Positions 51,675 through 60,442 of a stretch of DNA of 64,000 bases are shown piece by piece. Below the pieces are notes generated by a model. That model had not been told where the DNA came from and ran no database searches. It saw only the letters and a list, made by a program, of their open reading frames with translations. How positions within the stretch are numbered: the stretch's first letter is position 1; each line of letters opens with the position of its first letter. The stretch is taken from positions 93,451 to 157,450 of the forward strand of contig JBAYKX010000006.1 in NCBI GenBank assembly GCA_041664345.1, in the 5' to 3' direction. A program made the position numbers and the translations under genes. This DNA is from GWE2-40-63 sp041664345. GTDB taxonomy: Bacteria > Bacteroidota > Bacteroidia > Bacteroidales > SZUA-534.

Positions 51675-53156
51675 TTATAAACTCATTTCTAGATTTGTTT
51701 TCCATTGCTGATAGGCAGCCTTATAGGCTTGTTGTTGGCTTTCAGGAACGGTTATTACTTCAATTTTTTGCAGATGCTCAAAGGCTTGGGCAAACGATTT
51801 GTATATTCCGGCACCAACTCCGGCACCCCTTGCTGCGCCTATAGAACCATCGGTATCGTAAAGTTCAATGGTTGCTCCGGTAATTCCGGCCAATGTTTCT
51901 CTAAAAATGGGACTCAAAAACATATTGGCTTTTCCGGCTCTAATTACTTTGGCCGAAATACCCGTTTGTTGCATAACTTCCATACCATAAACAAAAGCAA
52001 ACACTATTCCCTCCTGAGCGGCGCGTAACAGGTGCCCTTTGGTGTGGATGTTGAAATTCAGGCCTTCGAGTTTGGCGCCTGGCTCACGGTTTTGTAATAC
52101 ACGCTCTGCCCCGTTCCCAAATGGGAAAAACTGCAACCCATTGGAACCAATAGGCACTTCGGCGGCCAGTTCGTTCATTTGCTCATAACTCAAGTTTTCG
52201 GCTACGTTTTTACGTAACCATGAATTTAAAATGCCTGTGGAATTAATACACAGCAATACGCCAAGCCTTGGTGCTCCTTCGGCACTGTTAACATGCATAA
52301 AGGTGTTTACACGCGAATGCTCATCGAATTTTATCTGGTCGGTAACTCCATAAACCACACCTGATGTTCCTGCTGTTGCTGCAATTTCGCCCGGATTGAG
52401 CACATTTAACGAAAAGGCATTATTGGGCTGGTCGCCAGCGCGGTAAGATACTGGTATACCTTGAGGAATACCAAATTCGGCAGCCGCTTTAGCCGTTACC
52501 AAACCTTGAACGGAAAAAGTATCAACAATTTTTGGCAAATAACTTTCGTCGATGTTATAAAATTTCAATAACTGATGGGCAACCGAATTCTCTTTAAAAT
52601 CCCACATAATGCCTTCCGACAATCCGCTACGGGTGGTTGTCATTTCACCGGTAAGTTTGTAAGCAAAATAATCACCTGGCAACATAGCCTTGAATATTTT
52701 CTTGTGCACATCGGGCTCATTTTCAATTACCCAACGCAGTTTTGAAGCGGTAAAGTTACCGGGTGAATTTAACAGGTGCCCTAAGGTGTAATCGGAACCC
52801 AATTTTAAATGGGCATCCTGCCCAATGGCTACTGCCCGGCTATCGCACCAAATTATCGATGGGCGCAATACTTCGCCATTTTTATCAACCAAAACCAATC
52901 CGTGCATTTGGTATGAAATGCCAATGGCTTTAATGGCAGAAAAATCAATGCTTGAATTTGCCTTAATTTTTTTGAGCGCCTCAAGTGCATTAGCGTACCA
53001 ACTTTCAGGCTTTTGCTCAGCCCAACCTGCTTTGTGGGCAATCATGTCCATCTCCCTATCGGGACTAGATGCCGATGCAACCGCTTTTCCGGTTTTAACA
53101 TCCAAAATACTTGCTTTTACAGATGAACTTCCAATATCAAAACCAAGTGAATACAT
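51675..53156 (-). CDS. xylB: Xylulokinase
   Basis: Phosphorylates D-xylulose to xylulose-5-phosphate for the pentose phosphate pathway. A 493-residue FGGY kinase with LGFDIGSSSVKASILD at the start, then YQMHGLVLVD and IWCDSRAV, and PGDYFAYKLTGE. AGDQPNNAFSLNVLNPGEIAATAGTSGVVYG carries the catalytic Asp and ATP loop. A C-terminal RAGKANMFLSPIFRETLAGITG follows. It is the first gene of the xylB-xylA-xylE operon. A weak promoter TTTG-N16-TATGTTTC may lie at 53183-53210 on the minus strand. No XylR-type regulator gene is in the window. Confidence 0.95.
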   Translation of the reverse strand: MYSLGFDIGSSSVKASILDVKTGKAVASASSPDREMDMIAHKAGWAEQKPESWYANALEALKKIKANSSIDFSAIKAIGISYQMHGLVLVDKNGEVLRPSIIWCDSRAVAIGQDAHLKLGSDYTLGHLLNSPGNFTASKLRWVIENEPDVHKKIFKAMLPGDYFAYKLTGEMTTTRSGLSEGIMWDFKENSVAHQLLKFYNIDESYLPKIVDTFSVQGLVTAKAAAEFGIPQGIPVSYRAGDQPNNAFSLNVLNPGEIAATAGTSGVVYGVTDQIKFDEHSRVNTFMHVNSAEGAPRLGVLLCINSTGILNSWLRKNVAENLSYEQMNELAAEVPIGSNGLQFFPFGNGAERVLQNREPGAKLEGLNFNIHTKGHLLRAAQEGIVFAFVYGMEVMQQTGISAKVIRAGKANMFLSPIFRETLAGITGATIELYDTDGSIGAARGAGVGAGIYKSFAQAFEHLQKIEVITVPESQQQAYKAAYQQWKTNLEMSL

Positions 53157-53442
53157 ATCTTAATTTTAAACGATAAAATTACGAAACATAAGTCAACGAC
53201 TACCTTCAAATTAAGCCAATAAATAGCAATATTACGACAAATTATCGCAATTATTTCCTTTCTATGTAGCCATAAAAGGTATCTTATTTCGATATTTCAA
53301 TTCCGTCCTCATTAAAATTTTAATTCCGATTTAAACCTTTCGAGGACAAAAGCATTTTTTTTAAAGTGATTTTCCTAATGATAATAATAAAGCATTTTTA
53401 AAATTAACCAACAAATGCTATTTTTAAAAAAAAAATCATGGC

Positions 53443-54885
53443 ATGATTACATTTCTACTTTCAATAGGTGCACTAATAGTTGGCTATTTAGTATATGGCA
53501 AATTTATCGAACGTTTTTTTGGGGCCAGCAATTCCATTGAAACACCGGTAATTAAAATGGCCGATGGAGTAGATTATATTCCCATGAAACCTTGGCGAAT
53601 GTTTATGATTCAGTTTTTAAACATTGCTGGATTAGGTCCTATTTTTGGTGCCATATTAGGTGCCATGTACGGTCCTTGGGCTTATGTGTGGATAGTGTTG
53701 GGTAATATTTTTATGGGAGCTACCCACGATTATTTCTCAGGAATGTTATCGGTGCGTAACAATGGGGCAAGCCTTCCTGAATTGGTTGGAAAATATATGG
53801 GAAATGGATTCAAACAGGTGCTACGCATTTTTACTTTGTTACTTTTAATAATGGTTGGCGTTGCTTTTGTAAATGGTCCCGCCGATTTGTTATTCAATTA
53901 CACCGGCATCCCTTTTAACTTCTGGCTGTATATAATCTTCTTTTATTACATTTTAGCAACCTTACTCCCCATTGACCAGATAATTGGCCGTATTTATCCT
54001 TTCTTTGGTGCGGCATTGCTTTTCATGGCAGTGAGTGTGGGCGGTTATATGTTTTGGCACAGCTTTGATGGCAGTTTCCATTTGAATGAGATTTCTTTTG
54101 CTGAACTAAAAAACATGCATGTTAATCCGGGAAGTAACATCCTGTATCCCATGATGTTTATTGTAATTTCCTGTGGTGCTATCTCCGGATTCCATTCTAC
54201 CCAATCGCCTATGATGGCGCGTTGCATGACCAAAGAATCACAAGGGCGAAACGTTTTTTATGGAGCTATGGTAGCCGAAGGAATTGTGGCGTTAATATGG
54301 GCTACTGCAGCCATGAACTATTTTGGTACTACTGATAAGCTGAACGAAATGGTCGCCTCTGGCCATAATCCGGCATGGATTGTAAAAGAAATTTGCCAAA
54401 CCTGGTTTGGTAAGTTTGGTGCAACCTTAACAATTATTGGTGTTATTGCAGCCCCAATAACTACTGGTGACACCGCTTTCCGAAGTGCACGGCTAACTAT
54501 AGCTGACATGCTTAACTTCAAACAAGCCAGCATGAAGAACCGTCTTTGGATAAGTGTTCCGCTCTTTGTTTTGGCTTATTTGCTAACCCAAATTGAATTT
54601 ACTACTATATGGAAATTCTTGGGTTTATTTAACCAATTTCTTTCTGTTATTGTGCTTTGGATGGGTGCCATGTATCTGGCTCAAAACAAAAAATTTCACT
54701 GGCTTTTTTCAATACCGGCAACATTTATGACCGCTGTTTGCATTACTTATTTATTGGTTGCTCCATCGAATAATGGTGGGTTATCGCTTGCTTTAAATTT
54801 GGGTTATCTGATTGGCACAGGGTTAGCTTTGTTTTCATTGGCTGTTTTCTTATTCAAAACACGAGATTCAAAAACCGGATTATGA
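53443..54885 (+). CDS. cstA: CstA-family carbon starvation protein (peptide/pyruvate transporter type)
   Basis: A 480-residue inner-membrane transporter of the CstA family, known members of which carry peptides or pyruvate during carbon limitation. It has about 13-15 hydrophobic helices. Signatures include YGKFIERFFG near the N-terminus, GPIFGAILGAMYGPWAYVWIVLGNIFMGATHDYFSGML, SGFHSTQSPMMARCM and APITTGDTAFRSARLTIAD. It is shorter than E. coli CstA (about 700 residues), like other Bacteroidota forms. It is divergent from the xylose operon across a 286-base gap (53157-53442) in which no clear operator was recognised. Confidence 0.92.
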   Translation: MITFLLSIGALIVGYLVYGKFIERFFGASNSIETPVIKMADGVDYIPMKPWRMFMIQFLNIAGLGPIFGAILGAMYGPWAYVWIVLGNIFMGATHDYFSGMLSVRNNGASLPELVGKYMGNGFKQVLRIFTLLLLIMVGVAFVNGPADLLFNYTGIPFNFWLYIIFFYYILATLLPIDQIIGRIYPFFGAALLFMAVSVGGYMFWHSFDGSFHLNEISFAELKNMHVNPGSNILYPMMFIVISCGAISGFHSTQSPMMARCMTKESQGRNVFYGAMVAEGIVALIWATAAMNYFGTTDKLNEMVASGHNPAWIVKEICQTWFGKFGATLTIIGVIAAPITTGDTAFRSARLTIADMLNFKQASMKNRLWISVPLFVLAYLLTQIEFTTIWKFLGLFNQFLSVIVLWMGAMYLAQNKKFHWLFSIPATFMTAVCITYLLVAPSNNGGLSLALNLGYLIGTGLALFSLAVFLFKTRDSKTGL

Positions 54886-54978
54886 GTATTAAATCCTCTC
54901 GAAATCAAAGATTTAATAAAGGATTTTAGCATGTTGTTATTTGAGTAAAAAAAATACTATTCCTAGGTGAACAGCTAC

Positions 54979-55275
54979 TTATTTAACGTGAGTTCGACAT
55001 ATCATAATAGCTAAGTAATTGTAAAAACTTCCTAGGAATGGTGGAAAATTGGAAAAATGGAAGTAAAATGGAAGTTTTATTCACTGATTATGTTTTAATA
55101 TTTCCAATTATCCATTTTTCCAACTCCCCATTTCTCGACCTCCCCAGTTTCCCAACATTCCATCTTTCCAACTTCCCATCTTTCCACCTTCCCACCTTCC
55201 CACCTTCCCATCTTTCCAGTTAAAATAATAAACAATTATAGCTTTTTTGCTTAAATTGAACTGACGTTATTTATA
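54979..55275. repeat. MITE-like family A, full copy
   Basis: The ends TTATTTAACGTGAGTTCGAC (54979-54998) and GAACTGACGTTATTTATA (to about 55275) are inverted repeats sharing TAACGTnAGTTC. Between them lie a purine-rich arm (GGAAAATTGGAAAAATGGAAG, about 55043-55063) and a long pyrimidine-rich arm (about 55110-55216, many TTCCCACC and CTTTCC units). The arms could pair, so the whole element is a long imperfect hairpin. It explains most of 54886-55375; the open frame at 55038-55223 inside it is not believed. Confidence 0.65.
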
Positions 55276-55304
55276 AAAATACTTTTATGATTTGTATTAT
55301 CATT

Positions 55305-55334
55305 TTTGAATTAACACATAATGCTATATATTTG
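55305..55334 (+). promoter_or_regulatory. Promoter of the ADP-dependent kinase gene
   Basis: TTTG (55305-55308), an 18-base spacer and TATATTTG (55327-55334) match the Bacteroidota sigma-ABfr consensus TTTG/TAnnTTTG. The start codon follows at 55376. Confidence 0.7.
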
Positions 55335-55375
55335 GGCGTTTTTTTAACCAGTATTAATAGATAATTAAAAGTTAC

Positions 55376-56809
55376 ATGGCTTATTCCGATCTTAAAAATA
55401 AATGGTTTAATCACTATCAGTCTGCTGAAGAACAATTAAATAAAATGTCGGAGGTTAAAGGGTTGATAAGCGCATTTAATGCAAATATTGATGCCGTTAT
55501 AAAAATTTCTGGCTCAAAAATAGAGCAGCTCATCGAAAAACATTCGTTAAATGAAAACAATTTGCTTGTCGATGGGGAGAAGAGTATAAAGTCAAAGGAA
55601 GATGCCATTCGTGGATTAATAAAATGTTTTAAAAGCGGAATTGCTGAAGAGTGGTTAATTGAAAACGAAGAAGTTTTTAATTGGCTCAATAATAACATTG
55701 GCTATGATACGATGCAAATGGGTGGCCAAGGTGGTATTGTAGCCAATGTGATGGCCGTTTGCGGTGTGGAATCGGTTTATGTTCATACGGCATCTTCACC
55801 CAAAGAGCAGTCAAAATTGTTTCTTGATTTGCCAAATCTAAAAAATGTAGATGAGAAAGGTCAAATCAGTAAGGCATTCGATGTTTCGAAAAACAACGAT
55901 ATTCCCTTAATTCACTGGATAATAGAATTCAATAAAGGCGACCAAATAACTGTTGGAAATAACACAATTACCTGCCCTAAAGCAAATCGTTTTATTGCCA
56001 CTTACGATCCATTAAACTTTAAACATCATATTGACCCGGCGTTTAGCGATAAAATGTGTGATCCGGAGACTAAGTTTGAGTTCATTATTTTATCGGGCTA
56101 CCAGATGCTTCAAGAGCCTTTAGCTAATGGAGAATCGGGTATTGCTCGAATTGAAGAATCAAAAAAGATTTTGCATGGATGGCGCAAAAACCATCCAAAT
56201 CACATCCTTCATCTGGAAATAGCCTCTACTCAAGACGCCACAATTCGTAAATATTTAATTGATAATTTGGTTAACGAAGTGGACAGTATAGGTTTTAATG
56301 AACGGGAACTGATTGATATTCTTGAAGTGATTGATGAGAAAGAGTTTGCTGAAGTTTGCAACAAAAACACCCACAGCAGCAATCTTTTTAATGGAATGCT
56401 TAAGATTTTTGAATATACCGGATGTTCTCGGATGCAGCTTCACATGTTCGGGTTGTATATAACCCTTCAAAAATCGGGGTTTAAAATTTCACCGGTTCAG
56501 AATCGAAAAGGGATGCAATTGGCGGCCAATATAGCTGCCACAAAAGCTGGAACGGGTTCAATTAATTCTAAAGAAGTGCTGTTGTGGTCAAAGGACCAAA
56601 AGGTTTCAGGTCAAGGATTGGAAGAATTAAAGAATTTATCGGAAACCGTGGAATATAAATTTGGTGCAAATAGTCTATTGGAAGAGGGTATTTTTGTGAA
56701 CAATGAATTGGAGATAATTGCTGTACCTACTATTATTATTGACAAGCCAATCACTTTAGTTGGAATGGGTGATACTATATCATCCATTTCTTTAGTGGGG
56801 GCAAGATAA
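55376..56809 (+). CDS. ADP-dependent phosphofructokinase/glucokinase family protein
   Basis: A 477-residue kinase of the ADP-PFK/GK family (PF04587), a ribokinase-fold group best known from Archaea that uses ADP instead of ATP as phosphate donor for glucose or fructose-6-phosphate. Seen: ISAFNANIDAVIKI (substrate loop), GYDTMQMGGQGGIVANVMAV, IILSGYQML, SIGFNERELIDIL, and the end motif LVGMGDTISSISLVGA with the catalytic Asp in GMGD. Length is typical (about 450-490). It has its own strong promoter. The preferred sugar cannot be read from these motifs. The OmpH gene follows 91 bases later with a separate promoter. Confidence 0.88.
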   Translation: MAYSDLKNKWFNHYQSAEEQLNKMSEVKGLISAFNANIDAVIKISGSKIEQLIEKHSLNENNLLVDGEKSIKSKEDAIRGLIKCFKSGIAEEWLIENEEVFNWLNNNIGYDTMQMGGQGGIVANVMAVCGVESVYVHTASSPKEQSKLFLDLPNLKNVDEKGQISKAFDVSKNNDIPLIHWIIEFNKGDQITVGNNTITCPKANRFIATYDPLNFKHHIDPAFSDKMCDPETKFEFIILSGYQMLQEPLANGESGIARIEESKKILHGWRKNHPNHILHLEIASTQDATIRKYLIDNLVNEVDSIGFNERELIDILEVIDEKEFAEVCNKNTHSSNLFNGMLKIFEYTGCSRMQLHMFGLYITLQKSGFKISPVQNRKGMQLAANIAATKAGTGSINSKEVLLWSKDQKVSGQGLEELKNLSETVEYKFGANSLLEEGIFVNNELEIIAVPTIIIDKPITLVGMGDTISSISLVGAR

Positions 56810-56835
56810 AAGTAACTATCGAAAAGAAATAAATT

Positions 56836-56865
56836 TTTGATAATTAATCTTTTATCCTACTTTTG
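56836..56865 (+). promoter_or_regulatory. Promoter of the OmpH/Skp gene
   Basis: TTTG (56836-56839), an 18-base spacer and TACTTTTG (56858-56865) match the TTTG/TAnnTTTG consensus with the same spacing as the promoter at 55305. The start codon follows at 56901. Confidence 0.7.
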
Positions 56866-56900
56866 GGGAGCTTATAAAATAAAAAATAAAAATTAAAATT

Positions 56901-57500
56901 ATGAAGAATATATCCTTGATACTTAACGCAGTCCTATTTGTTGCATTAGGATTGCTTTACTTTTTACACTTTAATTCAAATGGCGGATCATCAAAAAATG
57001 ATTCATCCAAAGGAATGGCCTCCTCTTCAGAATTAAAGATTGCTTATGTTAATATCGATTCCATTCTTTTTAACTATAAGTTGTCCGTTGAATTAAATGA
57101 TGCGTTGGTTAAAAAACAGTCGAATATGAAATCGAAATTGGAAAAAGAAGGTATGGATTTTCAGAAAGACGTACAAATATTTCAGGATAAAGTACAAAAG
57201 GGCATATTCCTAACCCAACAACGTGCCGAAGAGGCTCAACAACAACTTGGGGCACGCCAACAGGAGCTGCAGCAAATGGAGTATGAATATACCAACCAAT
57301 TACAGGCTGAACAGCAAAAAATGAACGCTCAATTGTTCGACAGCATTACCAACTACATAAAAGATTATAACACCCCCGAACGGTTTCAGATAATTTTAGG
57401 TCATTCGTTAGGAGGTAATATGTTGTACAGTTCCGAACAGCTTAGTATTACTAATGAAGTAATTGACGGATTGAATAAGCGGTACGCTAAAAAAGACTAA
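56901..57500 (+). CDS. OmpH/Skp-family periplasmic chaperone
   Basis: A 199-residue exported protein with an N-terminal helix (LILNAVLFVALGLLYFLHF) that serves as signal or anchor. The OmpH domain (about 46-199) follows: KIAYVNIDSILFNYKLSVELNDAL and a long charged coiled coil (RAEEAQQQLGARQQELQQMEYEYTNQLQAEQQK). It ends FQIILGHSLGGNMLYSSEQLSITNEVIDGLNKRYA. Such chaperones carry outer-membrane proteins through the periplasm. It is a single gene between a strong promoter and a terminator. Confidence 0.9.
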   Translation: MKNISLILNAVLFVALGLLYFLHFNSNGGSSKNDSSKGMASSSELKIAYVNIDSILFNYKLSVELNDALVKKQSNMKSKLEKEGMDFQKDVQIFQDKVQKGIFLTQQRAEEAQQQLGARQQELQQMEYEYTNQLQAEQQKMNAQLFDSITNYIKDYNTPERFQIILGHSLGGNMLYSSEQLSITNEVIDGLNKRYAKKD

Positions 57501-57514
57501 TTACACTTAATAAA

Positions 57515-57552
57515 AATAGGCCGCTCTTCAATAACGATGAGCGGCTTTTCTT
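57515..57552 (+). terminator. Intrinsic terminator after ompH
   Basis: Stem GCCGCTC (57520-57526) / GAGCGGC (57539-57545) with a following TTTTC TTTTT run; the next gene starts 17 bases later. Confidence 0.8.
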
Positions 57553-57561
57553 TTTCTAACT

Positions 57562-58818
57562 ATGGAAAAACTTTTCAATTCTTACCTACTCAAACACTCG
57601 GTATATCCAGCACTTATTACCAGGGAACCTACTAAAGGATTGAAAACCATCGTCATCATTCCTGTATTTTGCGAACCGGATGTGTTAAAAACATTGGAAT
57701 CACTGCTAAAATGCGAACCTAGCCAATTTCCGGTAGAAGTAATTGTATTGATAAATAATAGTGAGGCTTCCGATTCTTGCATAATAGAGCAAAATCAAAT
57801 TACTTTTTCCGGGATAAACCAATGGATTAATCTCAACTCCACTCCAGAACTAACGTTTCATAGCCTTTACCTTAATGGGCTCCCAATAAAACACGCCGGT
57901 GTTGGACTCGCCCGAAAAATTGCCATGGACGAAGCACTAAGAAGGTTTGATGCAATAAATGATGCCAACGGAGTAATAGTTTCATTGGATGCCGACACCT
58001 TAGTTTCACCCAATTATTTGAAAGCAATTGAAGGAGCATTTTTAACAAATAGTCCGCTCAATTTGGCTACATTTTGTTTTGAGCATCCAATTACAGCAGA
58101 ATCATCAAGTGGATCCGAAAATGAAGCCATCATTCTATACGAACTGTATTTACGATACTTTAAACATGCGTTACAAGCAACCGGTTTCCCGTTTGCATAT
58201 TATACCATCGGCTCCTGCTTTGCAATCAGGGCTTCGGTTTATGTCAAGCAAGGGGGAATGAACCGCCGAAAGGCAGGCGAAGATTTCTACTTTCTTCATA
58301 AAATATTTCCACTAGGAGGTTATGTGGAAATGAAAGATATTTTTGTTTACCCGTCTTCCCGAAAATCGGACCGGGTGCCTTTTGGTACTGGCGCCGCGGT
58401 AAAAAAGATTGTAACCGATGGTTTTTATTTAACCTATCAGCCCATTTATTTTAAGCACTTGAAGCAATTATTTACCTGTATCCCAGAACTTTACGGTTCT
58501 GACAGTCGAAAGGTAAAAACTCGTTTCGAAAGACTGCCTGAATCCATTCAATCCTTCATTTCTGCTGAGGAATTCGAAAGTCAAATCCAAAGCATCAACC
58601 AAAATTCGGCTACTGAAAAAACATTCGTCCAAAGGTTTTATCAATGGTTCGATGCATTTAAAGTCATAAAATATTTGAACTTCACACACATAGAAACTCC
58701 TAGGATTCCAATCCTTAGCGCCTGTCAAGAATTTACCAGGGAGCATTACAAAACGGATGTTTCAAACTATACTGGATTGGAATTACTGGAAATGTATAGG
58801 AAAATGGATAAAATATAA
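57562..58818 (+). CDS. Family 2 glycosyltransferase
   Basis: A 418-residue GT-A enzyme that would add a sugar from a nucleotide sugar to a glycan or lipid. The nucleotide fold is TIVIIPVFCEPDVLKTLESLL and VEVIVLINNSEASD. The metal DxD-type motif is VIVSLDADTLVSPNYL, and AGEDFYFLHKIFPLGG carries the likely ED catalytic motif. No membrane helices are seen. It starts only 10 bases after the ompH terminator without an obvious promoter, so its start could be reached by read-through. Acceptor and sugar are unknown. Confidence 0.83.
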   Translation: MEKLFNSYLLKHSVYPALITREPTKGLKTIVIIPVFCEPDVLKTLESLLKCEPSQFPVEVIVLINNSEASDSCIIEQNQITFSGINQWINLNSTPELTFHSLYLNGLPIKHAGVGLARKIAMDEALRRFDAINDANGVIVSLDADTLVSPNYLKAIEGAFLTNSPLNLATFCFEHPITAESSSGSENEAIILYELYLRYFKHALQATGFPFAYYTIGSCFAIRASVYVKQGGMNRRKAGEDFYFLHKIFPLGGYVEMKDIFVYPSSRKSDRVPFGTGAAVKKIVTDGFYLTYQPIYFKHLKQLFTCIPELYGSDSRKVKTRFERLPESIQSFISAEEFESQIQSINQNSATEKTFVQRFYQWFDAFKVIKYLNFTHIETPRIPILSACQEFTREHYKTDVSNYTGLELLEMYRKMDKI

Positions 58819-58908
58819 AACTTGGAATACAAAACAGAGAATTCAAACTATTTATCAACTTTTCACTTTAAATACTTTAAGTACTCTAAATATTCTAAGT
58901 ATTTCTTA

Positions 58909-59214
58909 CTATTCTTCAATAACAACGTAAACGTCTTCGTTATCTTTTTTCATGAAGTAGGTTTCACGGGCAAATTTTTCTAAATCATCGCTGTCCGATT
59001 TAAGTTCATTCAACCGCTGTTTATCTTCTAAAATCTTTTTTTTGTAGTATTCTTTTTCTTTCGTCAGCTGATTTAGCTTTTTAAGGTTCGAGAAGCGATC
59101 CACCAGATTATTCTGATCAAAAAAGGCGATCCAAATCATGAAAAGCAGCAATGTCAATACATACTTGTTGCGCAAATGATGAAAAGCCCAAACCCCAATT
59201 TTTTTGATGGTCAT
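58909..59214 (-). CDS. Septum formation initiator FtsB/DivIC-like protein
   Basis: A bitopic cell-division protein of about 101 residues. It has a short cytoplasmic N-terminus, one membrane helix (KYVLTLLLFMIWIAFF), and then a periplasmic coiled coil (LKKLNQLTKEKEYYKKKILEDKQRLNELKSDSDDLEKFARE). It ends TYFMKKDNEDVYVV, the typical end of Bacteroidota FtsB/DivIC (LEKFARExYxMKKxxEDVYVI). The frame extends to 59265, but ATG at 59214 (MTIKKIG) is the better start. It links FtsL and FtsQ homologues in the divisome. Confidence 0.9.
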   Translation of the reverse strand: MTIKKIGVWAFHHLRNKYVLTLLLFMIWIAFFDQNNLVDRFSNLKKLNQLTKEKEYYKKKILEDKQRLNELKSDSDDLEKFARETYFMKKDNEDVYVVIEE

Positions 59215-59298
59215 AATCCGCAAATTTTTGTCAAAGTTACGTAGCCGATTGATTTTGCAAAACAAATAAAGCTAAATCTTATAAGAAAGTTTTGCACA

Positions 59299-59502
59299 TT
59301 AACCACCACTAATTAAGTGTAAAACAGTTACATTATCACCGTTTTTTATAAGTGCATTTGAATAGTTGTCTTTTTTAACCAACTCCCCATTAATTTTAAT
59401 TACCAGCATCCGAAATGTAAATTTTTTAACCGCAAGTAATTCATTTACGGTAAGCAAATTGCCTTCTATAACCTCAGGGCGGTTATTTAGTAGAATCTCC
59501 AT
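59299..59502 (-). CDS. thiS: Sulfur carrier protein ThiS
   Basis: A 67-residue ubiquitin-fold carrier ending in Gly-Gly (TVLHLISGG). The terminal Gly is activated by ThiF and loaded with sulfur for the thiazole ring of thiamine. It starts MEILLNNRPEVIEGNLLTVNELL with the usual VKINGELVKKDNY strand. It follows thiF by 2 bases, so the two are translated together. ThiG and ThiH genes are not in the window. Confidence 0.9.
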   Translation of the reverse strand: MEILLNNRPEVIEGNLLTVNELLAVKKFTFRMLVIKINGELVKKDNYSNALIKNGDNVTVLHLISGG

Positions 59503-59504
59503 AA

Positions 59505-60101
59505 TTATTTCATTTTTCCTAAAAGTAGTTCCAAAACCTGATTGGCTTGCATATTAGCAACAATTCCTACACGTGGGCCTATGGGTGGACAATCGGGGCT
59601 GATTTCAGTTGCCTGATCACCACAAATATACATGTTATCCAAGACTTCAGTTTTAAGGAGATTGTTGCTACCCCAACCAGCCATACCACTACCTATAACG
59701 ATAGGTTTTGTTGGGAAATGCTCCAGTATAGTTTCAATTAAGAGTTGTTTTTGCAATTTGTCATCAAATGCTTCAACAATAACATCGCAGGTTGTAAACA
59801 ATGTTACAATCGTTGGAGCCTCTAACTTTTTATCTAATATTGTTAATTCTAGTAAAGGGTTTATCCGATGCAGGTTTTCAGCCAAAGCATCTACCTTTTT
59901 GCAACCTAGTTGATCTGCAAAATAAAATTGCCGGTTCAAGTTTGATTCGCTCACTACATCAAAGTCAGCAATAAACATCCGCACAATTCCTGCCCGAACT
60001 AATGATGCCGCGCAATTGGATCCTAAACCGCCAGCCCCGGCAATACCAACGGTGTATTTGGAAAGTTTTTCCTTTATCTGTTCAAGCGTCATTCCATTCA
60101 A
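59505..60101 (-). CDS. thiF: ThiS adenylyltransferase ThiF (short family-2 type)
   Basis: A 198-residue E1-like enzyme that adenylates the ThiS C-terminus. The ATP-binding loop is VGIAGAGGLGSNCAASLVRAG. It also has FDVVSESNLNRQFYFADQLG (the Arg/Gln pocket), a conserved VIVEAFDDKLQKQLLIE stretch, GSGMAGWGSNNL, and the end GIVANMQANQVLELLL. The length matches the short ThiF type without a zinc CXXC module. Starts at 60101 or 60092 are both possible. It forms a two-gene unit with thiS, with no TPP riboswitch visible upstream. Confidence 0.9.
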   Translation of the reverse strand: MNGMTLEQIKEKLSKYTVGIAGAGGLGSNCAASLVRAGIVRMFIADFDVVSESNLNRQFYFADQLGCKKVDALAENLHRINPLLELTILDKKLEAPTIVTLFTTCDVIVEAFDDKLQKQLLIETILEHFPTKPIVIGSGMAGWGSNNLLKTEVLDNMYICGDQATEISPDCPPIGPRVGIVANMQANQVLELLLGKMK

Positions 60102-60442
60102 TTAAAGTACGAAGCTAACTATTTTGCAACAAAATTCACAAATCAATACATTTACCAATCTCTATTGAAATAATTACTTCCGTCCTCCATCTTCCAACTC
60201 CCGACTTCCGTCTTTCCAAAAAACCCTTTTATATAACATGTTTACCTTTCATTATAAGCTTAAAAGCTCAATTAAACTGAATACCAACCAATTAACTAAA
60301 TACATAGGACGATTAACTTAAATCAAATCTAAATAATAGAAGCTTATCGAATTGCATTAATTTACCTATTGATTTTTCTCATGGCTTTCAATACTAGATT
60401 TAGTAATTTTGACCCTAATAAAATAAATTAATAGCATCAACT
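60102..60442. other. Divergent intergenic region thiF / aldehyde oxidoreductase
   Basis: A 341-base AT-rich gap. It holds a pyrimidine tract (CCTCCATCTTCCAACTCCC, about 60184-60202), like part of the family A repeat arm. TAATTTTG at 60404-60411, 32 bases before the start at 60443, is a good -7 box. No riboswitch or gene was recognised. Confidence 0.45.

Noticed and set aside
55038..55223. 61-codon open frame between cstA and the ADP-dependent kinase
   Set aside because: It lies wholly inside the purine/pyrimidine arms of the family A repeat and encodes only Ser/Phe/Pro/His low complexity.
60102..60442. TPP riboswitch upstream of thiF
   Set aside because: The conserved thi-box blocks (CUGAGA and ACCUGAUCUGG-type) are not present on the minus strand of this gap.
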